DNA from: Tillandsia leiboldiana
Taxonomy: Eukaryota; Streptophyta; Magnoliopsida; Poales; Bromeliaceae
Length of the DNA: 64,000 nt
Direction of reading: 5' to 3'
Assembly: GCA_029204045.2 (NCBI GenBank)
Contig: CM055062.1
Location: 11,254,814 to 11,318,813 of the forward strand
Position 1 is the first letter of the stretch, and every line of letters starts with the position of its first letter. Positions 34,902-45,092 of this stretch are shown here, piece after piece. The translations under genes and the position numbers were made by a program. The notes beneath the pieces are model-generated. The model saw nothing but the letters and a program-made list of their open reading frames with translations. It had not been told where the DNA came from and ran no database searches.

Positions 34902-36290
34902 ATGCCTCCCAGGCGGCGGATTCCTACCCGGGGTACCCCCACACCCCCGGAGGGGCCGGAGCAGTCCGGACCTTCAGAGATTGCCGAGTTGAGGGCCATG
35001 GTGGCCCAGCTGGCGGAGGGTCACCACCGGCAGGAGCAGAGGATCGAGCAGCTGCTTGCTCAGGTTGGGGCCCCTCCCCCTACTTCTGCTGAGGCCCCCG
35101 CACCACCTATTGTACCACCGACTATACCGCTTGTGCCTGCGGCACCATCCTCGAGCAGCGGGGCCCCGGGAGCGATCCGACCATTGACCCCCGTGGAGGA
35201 GCTGGAGTTCGCTGATAAACTCACCCGGTTCTGTCAGCGGGGACCGCCTAGGTTTTCGGGGCGGAGCACTCACCCTTGGGAGGTTGGGACTTGGCTTTCA
35301 GCAATGGAGAAGTTGTTCCGAGACTTCTTCATCGATCAGAAGTATAGGGTACACATGGCTGTGCATTGTCTGGACGGGGATGCTGATACGTGGTGGCGTC
35401 GGGTGGAGCCCCTGGAGTTTCAGATCACCCGGCAGCTACCTTGGGCAGAGTTCAAGAGGATGGTCCTGGACACGTACTTTTCTACCAGCGTAAAGAAAAA
35501 GATGGAGGATGATCTGAAGAATCTCCAGCAGGGCGACCGATCGGCATTGGATTACTTTTAGGAGTTTTCGCGGCTGCTCAACTGCGTTCCCTACGTCGCT
35601 AGGGACGGACCACATCAGGTGGAGCTCTTCGAGTTGGGCCTGCGCCCGGAGATTTATACTCTAGTGCATGCGCAGAGACTACAGACCCTGGAGGAGGCGG
35701 CAGAGCATGCGCAGTGGGTCGAGAGAGGAGACCACGTTGTCGCCAAACGTGGAGGCCTGGTCGCTCAGGGATCTGACAGGAAGCGGCCAGCGCAGGATGA
35801 TGGGGGACAGGCCAGCTCCTGGAGGCCGCCCCGACCCCCGCCGCCTCAGTTCTCAGGCTGCGGGCGTTCGGAGCGGCGAGGGCCTGGTGGATCCCAGAGG
35901 CCCCCACAGCAGCAGCAGCAGCAGCAGCAGCACTCACGACAGCAGCAGCATTCACAGCAGCAGAGGTCGCAGTCCCGGCAGCAGGGACCTCAGCGGCAGA
36001 GGCAGCAGCAGCAGGGGAGGCAGCCCCAGACCCCAGCCAGGTGCATTTTCTGCCGGGGACAGCATCCTTCTAATACTTGTGACCAGAGGTTTGGCCGCTG
36101 TTACCGGTGCGGACAGTCGGGCCAAGTTCGAGCTACTTGCCCCTATGCGCCAGCACCGGCTCCTTCCTCAGCATCAGCCCCATCGGCACCCCAGCAGCGG
36201 TCCTATGCTCCAGCGAGCAGGACCCCTTCTTCTCACCTGGCAGACTACCGACCACCGGCACAGAGCGGGCGGGTCTATGCCGCCCAGGTT
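34902..36290 (+). pseudogene. Gypsy-3 gag (clean copy, one stop)
   Basis: Starts MPPRRRIPTRG directly after the acceptor-like TTGTGTGGCAG (34900). A coiled stretch (IAELRAMVAQLAEGHHRQEQRIEQLLAQ), a Pro/Ala linker and the gag domain (ADTWWRRVEPLEF, LDTYFSTSVKKKMEDDLKNLQQGDRSALDYF) follow. A TAG stop at 35559-35561 (codon 220) interrupts; the frame then continues. A Gln-rich CAG-repeat stretch lies at about 35906-36020. Zinc knuckles are [13 protein letters not shown] (codon 381) and [14 protein letters not shown] (codon 400), the latter with Gln where His is expected. Gag packages the RNA in the particle. Confidence 0.9.
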
Positions 36291-37355
36291 GAGGACTCCC
36301 TGGCAGCCGACCACGTGGTGGCAGGTATCATTTTACTTTCTGGCAGTAGAGCTCGCACTTTATTTGATACCGGTGCATCACATTCTTTTATCAGTAGAGC
36401 ATTCGCATTATCCCATGGACTAGAGTTAGGTCGGTTGCCACGTGCATTAGAGGTACAGATTCCAGAGCATACTCTGCATGTAGGGGAGTGTTGTTGGTCT
36501 TGCCCTGTACAGATCGAGTCGTGGGTCTTGCCAGCGGACCTGATGGTCCTGACCCAGTTGCGAGACTTTGATGTAGTCCTTGGGATGGACTGGCTGACTC
36601 GCTATTTTGCGACTATTGACTGGGCCGCGAGGACGGTGACTTTTAGCGAGCCGGGCCAGGAGGTGGTTGTGTACAGAGGGTGCCAGAGTGCTTTCTTCGC
36701 CTCGATAGTTTCGACTTCTCGTGCGAGGCAGATGATGCGCAGTAGATGCGTGGCCTTTTTGGCCAGTGTGGTTGAGGGGCCTGCGGCGGCACCGGGACTC
36801 ACGGATATTCCTATTGTCCACGAGTTCCCGGATGTTTTCCCACCAGAGCTGACTAGTATGCCGCCGGATAGGGAGATTGAGTTTTTGATTGACGTAGTCC
36901 CAGGAACTGCGCCAATCTCCAAAGCCCCTTACCGAATGGCACCGGCGGAGTTGCGTGAGTTGAAGGCGCAACTTCATGACTTATTGGACAAGGGTTTCAT
37001 GAGGCCGAGTGTATCGCGTTGGGGAGCGCCGGTGCTGTTCGTGAAGAAGAAGGATGGTTCACTTCGACTTTGTGTGGATTACCGAGAGCTGAATAAAGTG
37101 ACCATCAAGAACAAGTACCCTTTGCCGCGCATCGATGACTTATTTGATCAGCTGCAAGGGTCTTGTGTCTTCTCTAAGATCGACTTACAGTCTGGTTACC
37201 ACCAACTGAAGGTGAAGGCCGAGGATGTTCCGAAGACAGCATTCAGGACTCGGTACGGGCATTATGAGTTCACTGTCATGCCTTTTGGATTGACTAATGC
37301 CCCTACCGCCTTTATGGATTTGATGAACAGGATCTTTCGACCTTATCTGGACTGA
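36291..37355 (+). pseudogene. Gypsy-3 protease and RT N-terminal part
   Basis: Same frame as gag. The protease active site [15 protein letters not shown] (DTG at codon 489) and [13 protein letters not shown] are intact, unlike in Gypsy-1. The RT begins with [53 protein letters not shown] and [12 protein letters not shown], up to [22 protein letters not shown] stop at 37353-37355 lies 18 bases before the catalytic FIDD box, where Gypsy-1 has TGG. Confidence 0.92.
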
Positions 37356-37868
37356 TTCGTGGTAGTGTTCATCGATGACATCCTGGTTTACTCTCGGAGC
37401 GATGTGGAGCACGAGGAGCACCTGATGATTGTGCTGCAACTTCTGAGGGAGAAGAAGTTGTATGCCAAGTTATCTAAGTGCGAATTTTGGCTTCGAAAGG
37501 TTGCCTTTTTGGGCCACGTGATCTCAGCTGTAGGAGTGGCGGTAGACCCGGCAAAGATTGAGGCAGTCCGGGATTGGCCCCGACCGACGACGGTAGCAGA
37601 GGTTCGTAGTTTTATGGGCTTGGCTGGATATTACCGTCGGTTTGTGGAAGGTTTTGCGAAACTTTCCGCACCCCTCACTCGTTTGACGCGCAAAGGAATT
37701 AAGTTTATCTGGAGTGAGGATTGCCAGAGGAGCTTCGAGGAATTGAAGAGCAGATTGATGTCAGCTCCTATCCTTTCCCTCCCTATTATGGGGAAAGGAT
37801 ATGTGATCTATAGTGACGCATCGCACAGTGGACTTGGTTGCGTGCTGATGCAGGAGGGTAAGGTAATG
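37356..37868 (+). pseudogene. Gypsy-3 RT C-terminal part and RNase H start
   Basis: Same frame as the preceding part. Catalytic [11 protein letters not shown], then [28 protein letters not shown] and the first RNase H block [19 protein letters not shown]. One base is missing at about 37868 compared with the Gypsy-1 and Gypsy-2 genes, which shifts the frame; the shifted frame would end at 37931. The same base is missing in the first copy (about 28713), so it is not a random assembly error. Confidence 0.9.
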
Positions 37869-39712
37869 CTTATGCTTCACGGCAACTTAAGGATTATGAG
37901 AAGAATTACCCTACCCATGACTTGGAGCTAGCTGCCGTGATCTTTGCACTGAAGTTTTGGCGCCACTATCTGTATGGGGAGCACTGCGAGATTTACACCG
38001 ACCACATGAGCCTGAAATATCTGTTCACACAGAAGGAACTTAATTTGAGACAACGTAGATGGTTGGAGCTGTTAAAGGACTATGATGTGGACATACTCTA
38101 CCATCATGGCAAGGCCAACGTGGTCGCTGATGCCCTGAGCAGGAGGGCAGTACAGAGCCTATCCTTGATGATCACCGACCAGGCACCATTACTGGAGCAG
38201 ATGAGGCGATTAGAGCTTGAGGTGGTGTCCCCTGGGGTTTCTGCTAGACTGCTGTCCTTGGTCGTGCAGCCCACTCTGTTAGACAGGATTCGAGAGAAAC
38301 AGAGTGAGGACCCCCATTTGATGAGGATTCGAGAGCAGATTCAGGCTGGCGAGACAGGAGATTTTTCAGTTGATGCTGCGGGAGTACTACGGTACAGGGA
38401 CCGAGCTTGCGTGCCTATGGACTCAGAGATTCGAGAGCAGATCTTGCGGGAGGCTCATTATACACCTTATACCATCCATCCTGGTGGGACTAAGATGTAT
38501 AAGGACCTCAAGGCACAGTTTTGGTGGAGCGGTATGAAAAGAGATATTGGCAGATTTGTGGCGCACTGCTTAACTTGTCAGCAAGTAAAGGCTGAGCATC
38601 ATGTACCTGCTGGCAAGTTGCAGAGTCTCCCAATCCCTGAGTGGAAGTGGGATCATATCACTATGGATTTTGTCACGGGATTGCCGAGAGCACAGACTGG
38701 AGCAGATGCGATATGGGTGGTCATGGACAGACTCACCAAGTCCACTCACTTTTTACCGGTTCAGATGACTTGGCCATTGGAGCGACTGGCACAGATGTAC
38801 TTAGCTGAGGTGGTCAAATTGCATGGGGTGCCCGTTTCCATTATATCGGACAGAGACTCGAGATTTGTCTCGCACTTTTGGAGGAGTTTACAGACGGCCC
38901 TGGGGACACAGCTTCGTTTTAGCACAGCATTCCACCCACAGACGGACGGACAGTCAGAGCGCACCATTCAGACTCTAGAGGATATGCTGCGAGCATGCGT
39001 TCTGGATTTTGGGGGAGGGTGGCACCGACACCTGGGATTGGTTGAGTTTGCGTACAACAACAGCTATCAAGCGAGCATCCAGATGGCTCCGTTTGAGGCG
39101 TTGTATGGGCGCAAGTGTCGGTCACCCCTATATTGGAGTGACGTGGGTGAGAAAAAGACCTTGGGTCCTGATCTACTATTGGAGGCAGAGGAGAAGGTCA
39201 GACTGATTCGACGACATCTTGAGACCGCTCAGAGCCGACAGAGGAGTTATGCTGATACCCGACGGCGGGACTTAGAGTTTCAGGTGGGCGATCATGTCTT
39301 TTTGAAGGTCTCACCTTCGAAGGGGATTCGGAGATTTGGGATTCGTGGAAAACTGAGCCCTCGTTATATTGGACCTTTTGAGGTATTGGAGCGCATAGGG
39401 CCAGTTGCCTACCGGCTTGCACTCCCTCCCAGACTGGCTGGTGTTCACGATGTGTTTCATGTATCCACCCTGAGGAGATATGTTTATGACCCATCGCACA
39501 TCATTGATTTCGCCCCACTGGAGATTGCTGAGGACTTGAGTTATGTCGAGCGACCGTTGCGGATTTTGGACCGTGAGGTTAGAGAGCTGCGCAGCCGGGC
39601 CATTCCTTATGTGAAGGTTCTATGGAGCAACCAGAGCGAGCGCGAGGCTACTTGGGAGCTGGAGTCAGTGTTGAGGGATGCCTGCCCCCACTTGTTCGAG
39701 GCCCCGGCTTGA
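37869..39712 (+). pseudogene. Gypsy-3 RNase H, integrase, chromodomain
   Basis: Open for about 600 codons. The rest of RNase H ([37 protein letters not shown]) leads to the integrase with its zinc motif ([11 protein letters not shown] ... [11 protein letters not shown]) and catalytic DDE blocks ([28 protein letters not shown]). The GPF-type region ([26 protein letters not shown]) and a Tekay/Del-type chromodomain tail ([20 protein letters not shown]) follow. It ends at 39712, about 37 bp before the polypurine tract. In particles this enzyme inserts the cDNA into chromatin. Confidence 0.93.
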
Positions 39713-39748
39713 GGTATGACTCTAGTTTCGAGGATGAAACTTTCATTT

Positions 39749-39760
39749 AGTGGGGGAGGA
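39749..39760 (+). promoter_or_regulatory. polypurine tract of Gypsy-3
   Basis: AGTGGGGGAGGA abuts the 3' LTR start at 39761. Confidence 0.85.
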
Positions 39761-42700
39761 TGTGAAGACCTGGATCTCCGCAGAGCTGTTGCAGTGCGTT
39801 GGGGTGGCCATCGGAGGCCTACGCGGTGTGCCGGAGGTGTTTAGGGCACAATTGGACACAAGTGTTGGACTCCAGGCTCAAATGGATCATATGGGTGATC
39901 GGTTGACTGTGTCGGGTCTCTAGAAGTGTTTTCGCGCGAAATGGATAATAAGATTGGGCTCGGCGCGAAATTTGGACCAAGAATACCTTTCCAGGGGCAT
40001 TTGGCAATTTTCAGAGTGGGAATTTGGCAAAGCGGACGTCAAATTCGGATTCAGCGCGCGAAAACGGTCAAGATGGACTATCTGCTGGATTTTTCTGAGC
40101 TTCGGGTACTGTTCACGGCCGGAACAGTAACTCCGGCGATCGCCGGCGGCGGCGGCGGCGGCGGGCAGCGTCGGCGGGCGGCGGCGCGGCCTCGGGCAGG
40201 CGGAACGGCGGCGACACAGGGCGCGGGCAGCGCGCGGGCGCGCGGGCAGGCGCGCGGTCCACGCGGCCGTCGTGCACCAAGGCGGGGACACGTGGCATCA
40301 CCCCATAGGCCGGCTCACAGCTCCCGGTCTACGGAGCATGATGGTTGGGTATTGGTTCACGGTGCACCGGAGTGGACACGTGGCAGGTTACCATTGGTTC
40401 GGCTTACGGAGGCTCGTGCACCGGGTGCAGCGGTCAGTGGCAGGGACACGTGGCGCTTCCCTATTGGCTGGGCAACTGTGCGGGCAGGAGGGGCAGCTGG
40501 CGCGGGCAGGCGCGCAGGCGCGACGGTACTGTTGACCGGGGACACATGTCGACTCCCGGGGTTGGCCACGCGGCGCAGCAGGAGTGGAGGTTTTGGCTGT
40601 TGCCTGTTAGGGCGACACGTGGCGGGCTCTGAGGCGGGTCGGACGGACCGCGGATCCCGTCCGACGGCGCGCCATGGGCTGGGCCGCACTGTGCGCGCCC
40701 GGAAACTTCTGGGCGCCCGAAAGTTGGGACCCGGATGGTATTTTTCTAATTATTTGGGAGGCCTATTTAAACAGCCCGAGCTCCTTTCTTCTCACTTTTT
40801 CCACCATTTCCAAGCCTCCTCTCACCAAGGTCTCTTCAGCAAAGTTGTTCCCCTTCGAGTTCTACATCTTCTGGAGGATTTCCAAGACTTGTGGTGGCAC
40901 ACACTCCGAGGTTTGGATTTTACGGCGCGGGGCAACGCTCGTTCCCTTGTGATTCCCTTCGTCGTATTTCAGTGCACGGACTCTCCCGAGCTACCCCGAC
41001 ATTATTTTTCAGCGATTCTTGCGCCATCGTCTTCACGACAGGTAGGGCTACGTTTTCCGTGTTTACTGGTTTTTCCCATTCCGAGCTTTTCATGGGTTTT
41101 TCGGATCATCTTGTGACCTCACTTTCTGGGGTGGGAATTTGGACAGCGCTGTGTTGTTTCGGTTATATCTTCGCGCACAGACCTCGGATTGGGGCGATCC
41201 AAGAGGCGTTTTGCATCTACATATCACGAGGAATCTCCTCAAATTTTCTTGGAATTTCCTGAATTTTTCCCGAAGGTGAGAAGCCTCTGTTTACAGTACT
41301 TTCAGATTCAGTTTTTGCGATCGACTTGCTTCGGGATGGTTCTCTTGTCGAATTTGGTTCTCAGCATAGTAAACTCGTGGGTGAACGTGCAGGTACTCGT
41401 TTCGACCGGTTCGTCGCGAGGATCGCGATAGTATTTTTCTGGGAATTTCTCGGGTACTTTCCGCAGGTGAAAATGGCTAAACTATTAAACAGATATTTTG
41501 GGACAGATTTTGGTTTGAAACTTGGAATATTAATTGCATGTGTTCTTTGGGGTTGTAGCGCAGTGTTGTGGGGGATTTTCGGATCGGGCGTGGACTTTGC
41601 TTCCGGGGACCGGAATTAGCGCTCAAGATGGGTACCGTTGTTAACACTCCTACTTGTAACATCCCCACTAGGCCTATTTGAGTTGCTACCATGTTATATT
41701 GCTAAAAGAACCGGTAAAAGCGATTATTGCATGCTAATTGAGAATTGGGCTTACTGTTAGGACTTGCATCTTCAAAAGGACTAAGTATTAATTAATGATT
41801 AACTCTTGTAAATAATATGTCGCCGGAAATCACGGGAAGGGTCTTGCTAAATGGATTATGTTGCTTATACATGTGGGAACCTCTTATACATACACATAAA
41901 CTGATTTGGGGTAACTTAGTAAAATGGAAGTTTATTTGAACAGCATACCTCTACTTTGTGAGAACCAAAATACTGGAATCATGTTTTAATAAAGGACTTT
42001 GCATGCTTGTATGGACATCTAGCTAGGCCACCCTTTTCTGCTACACTATTATGCTGGAACTGACTTAGGAGAAACCATGCTTTTATTTTCTCTCATTTTG
42101 TCTAGATTTAGGGGATAGTGCGCTCGGGTTCGAGCAGGGGTTGGGATAGTGTAGTCAGACAGTTGTGGGATTTGGTACAGGCAGGCTGTGAGGGCAGGGC
42201 ATTGCGGCAACCGCGGATTTTTGGCGGTTGACCGGACAGTGGTTATTGCATCAGATTTGGGGACAGGTTTTGGGCTTCTTTTAGTGGATGGGCTTTCCAC
42301 TTAGATCAGTGTCGTGATCCAGTCCTGCTGACTTTGATACTTGTTATTGAGGCACTTGACTCGTGTGGGTCGCTCCTCTCGAGTGCCACTCCGGAGTGTG
42401 CGGTTTATAGATCTCGAGTCTTCGCGACTCTCATCCCCTATCGGTGTTATGCGTAGGCTGGCATACCCGATTTGGCAGGCAGAGCAGGCAGTACCAGTGC
42501 TTACTGGTGTATCGATTGGGTTTAGACAGGCAGGCATTTACATTCTGATGCATCCATTTAGCTATACTTTTAGCTGGCACCTTAGAGGCATGTAGTGGTA
42601 GCTCTATTCATCATCCGCAGTCTTATTCACAGCTTACCACCTTTGTTTTATTCTCCGCCTCTTATAGTCCTAGTGGGCATGTCTGAGTTGAGGTTTACCC

Positions 42701-43174
42701 ACTAGGAGGAGGCTACTGTTCTATAGAAGTTCTCACTCCCCACTGCTTTCTTTTTCTCTTCCCCTTTGTTTTGCAGAGTCGTCTGCGGCAGTTGCGGGCC
42801 CCTCCTCAGCGGACCAAGGTAAGAGGATCGCGGACTAGATAGCGGTCTACCCAGGCACCAGTTCAGTTACTAGATGTACCCCGATACTCTCAGATACTCT
42901 ACTTTTCATTTCTTTTTGGGTCTGGCTCCGGCCAGCTGGTTGTATTGGATTAGTGAGCTGGGAGAGACATTTGTATTATTGAGAGTTTACTTCTGCACTT
43001 CTACTTTCCAGCTTTATCTGAGATGTATTAGTTCTAGTTTAGCTCTGTTTATGCTCCTTTATTATATCATCTATGTTTGAGCAGGTTACCAGCGCTTCGT
43101 ATACACGGGAAATCCCATGTATACGGCGGATCTGTAGACGAGCCCGGGTTCTGGTTTACACCCGGGGCGTGACA
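39761..43174 (+). repeat. Gypsy-3 3' LTR (3414 bp)
   Basis: Starts TGTGAAGACCTGG (5' LTR TGTGATGACC) and ends GGGGCGTGACA. TATTTAAA is at 40764, ACAG|GTAGGG at 41042, and the candidate micro-exon at 42777-42818. The TSD TTTAT follows at 43175. Confidence 0.93.
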
Positions 43175-43179
43175 TTTAT

Positions 43180-45087
43180 CAATTAAGTTGGGCACCAACC
43201 CCAGAGTATTTGTCGGAGAGACTAAAGTCTCCCCTCGTGCGCAAACACCTTTTTGATGCATTTAACCCCTTCACGGTGCTGGTGTGCTATTCCCAGCGGG
43301 CGCGAAGGGGTCCTCACGGCTCCCACCCCTTTGTGAGGAACACGGGTCATAAGAGATCACTCTTCCAGAAAAGTACACCCATGCGGAAGCCAATCCGCCT
43401 GTGTACGTGCAGCACCCGAAACAGATTTGCCGAGATCAGCGTGTCATGAGCACCGCGACCGTAGCCGCTTCAATTGTTAGATAAAAACACAATTATGCGA
43501 AAGGTTAAACTGTCCATCTACTTTGTTAGATAAATTAAGAGCATTTTAATGACGATAGATGCACTTACTGCACTGGTTGTATTTACAGCAACCGTACCCA
43601 CCTATTTGAAGAGAAATCGGAGCACCTGAATCCTTCGCGCACCCCCGCTGCGCGTCTGGACCTAAAGAAAGTCCGCAAGGATAACTATAGTCAAAAGCGT
43701 GTACTAACATCCGAAAACACAAGACACAATTTACTCTTTTCGACAGAAAAGTCCAACACCGTCCGGGTTGACGAAACGGAAATCCCGTGCCGCCGTCGTC
43801 GTCCGCCGGAGCCCCGCGCGGTTCGGAACCGCGCGGCGTGTCTCCGCGGGCGACGCCCACGCGGCGCGGTGCCCCGCGCGGGTGCTGCCCGCGCGGCGGC
43901 CGCGCGGCGCCCATGCGGGCGCGGCCCCGCACGGCACCTGCGCGCGGGATTGCCCGCGCGGGTGCTGTCCGTGCGGCGGCCATGCGGGTGCGGCCCCGCA
44001 CGGCACCCGCGCGCGGAATTGCCCGCGCGGGTGCTGTCCGTGCGGCGGCCACCCGGCGCTCATGCGGGTGCGGCCCCGCACGGCACCCATGCGCGGGGAG
44101 GCCCGCGCGGGGGCTGTCCGTGCGGCGGCCACCCGGCGCTCATGCGGGTGCGGCCCCGCACGGCACCCGCGCGCGGGGATGCCCGCGCGGGGGCTGTCCG
44201 TGCGGCGGCCACCCGGCGCTCATGCGGGTGCGGCCCCGCACGGCACCCGCGCGCGGGGATGCCCGCGCGGGGGCTGTCCGTGCGCCGGCCGCGCGGCGCC
44301 CATGCGGTGCCCGCGCGGTAGCGGGTCCGCATGGGTGCCGCCCGCGACTCCCCTCCGCGTGATGCCCTAGCGGCACCGCGCGTCTCCGCCGTCCGTTCCA
44401 TGCCCTAGCATGATGACGACGACGGCGACGGTGACGGATACGACGGAGAAACCAAGAACTCAAACAAAAGAGACGACGGAAAAATCCCAAATAAATTATA
44501 ACAATTATTTTACTAACCGAAGATCGACGGGAAGGTTGTCCGGTCGCGTTCTTGCCTTCGGTTCGATGTTCGGGAAGATCGGGCTCCTTCTCTTTCTCCT
44601 TTCCCTTTCTTCCGGTTGGGGTTCCGTCTTTTCCTTTTTCTCTCCTCACCGATTAGGGTTTTTATTTATTTCTTTTCTTTTCTTTCCGATAATCGGGATC
44701 CCTTATATTGCTCGTATTAAATCTTTAATTAATTTCCTTTTTAAATAGTACGTAAGAGAATTCTATTTTCCCTCATGGATAATTAATTAACTAATTAATT
44801 ATCCCCTACGAGATAACCCACCTTATCTCTAACGGGTGCAAGATATTTTGCACGGATTCCGATGCATGACTTAATCACCGTATCACTAGGAATTCCGTTC
44901 CGGGAGATCCCGATATCGGATTTCAGATCCGATCGCACCGTTGGCTTTCTTTTTCCGCGCTCTATCGCAGAAAAAATACCAGCACCTCACAATGGCCAAC
45001 TTTTAAGAATTAAATAATTTTATTTCACTTAAAGGCCTAAATGACTATATGTAAGTCAAAAATACCCCGAAAGGCCGGATCACTACA
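43180..45087 (-). repeat. Gypsy-2 5' LTR, second part
   Basis: Resumes at CAATTAAGTTGGGC after the TSD and matches 15198-17104 almost base for base, ending CGGATCACTACA. It includes a second copy of the 80-bp GC-rich repeats (about 43870-44320) and the weakened TATA region near 44703. Confidence 0.92.
43870..44320 (-). repeat. GC-rich 80-bp tandem repeat in Gypsy-2 5' LTR
   Basis: Same array as in the 3' LTR with the same unit number and order, differing by scattered substitutions, mostly at CG sites. Frames over it on both strands are spurious. Confidence 0.88.
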
Positions 45088-45092
45088 TATTT

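Larger units (their letters stand above)
22027..43174 (+). mobile_element. Gypsy-3: Tekay-type chromovirus (assembly-duplicated)
   Basis: Flanked by TTTAT (22022-22026 and 43175-43179). The 5' LTR is 22027-25453, the body starts at 25454 and is interrupted by a 100-N gap, a second copy of Gypsy-2 and Gypsy-3 5' sequence follows, then the clean body 34601-39760 and the 3' LTR 39761-43174. Counting the repeated segment once, the element is about 12.0 kb with 3.4-kb LTRs. The LTRs are highly similar. The coding region is a single frame of about 1,600 codons with only two stops and one frameshift, so this is the youngest and best preserved of the three Gypsy elements. Confidence 0.92.
14493..45087 (-). 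mobile_element. Gypsy-2: Tekay-type chromovirus, internally deleted, split by Gypsy-3
   Basis: A minus-strand element flanked by TATTT (14488-14492 and 45088-45092). The 3' LTR is 14493-17104. The body 17105-21321 holds chromodomain, integrase, RNase H and RT, then a deleted zone, then gag. The primer site is 21304-21314. The 5' LTR is 21322-22026 plus 43180-45087, broken by Gypsy-3. Total LTR lengths agree (2612 and 2613 bp) and the two LTRs are almost identical, so the insertion is fairly recent. The gag C-terminus, zinc knuckles and protease are missing, so it cannot be autonomous. Part of it (gag, leader, LTR) appears again at 29452-31147, probably by an assembly fault. Confidence 0.92.

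Noticed and set aside
22027..38488. Two separate Gypsy-3 insertions in tandem
   Set aside because: Both copies share the same insertion junction in Gypsy-2 and the same lesions, and differ mainly by indels near the gap. One locus with an assembly duplication is simpler.
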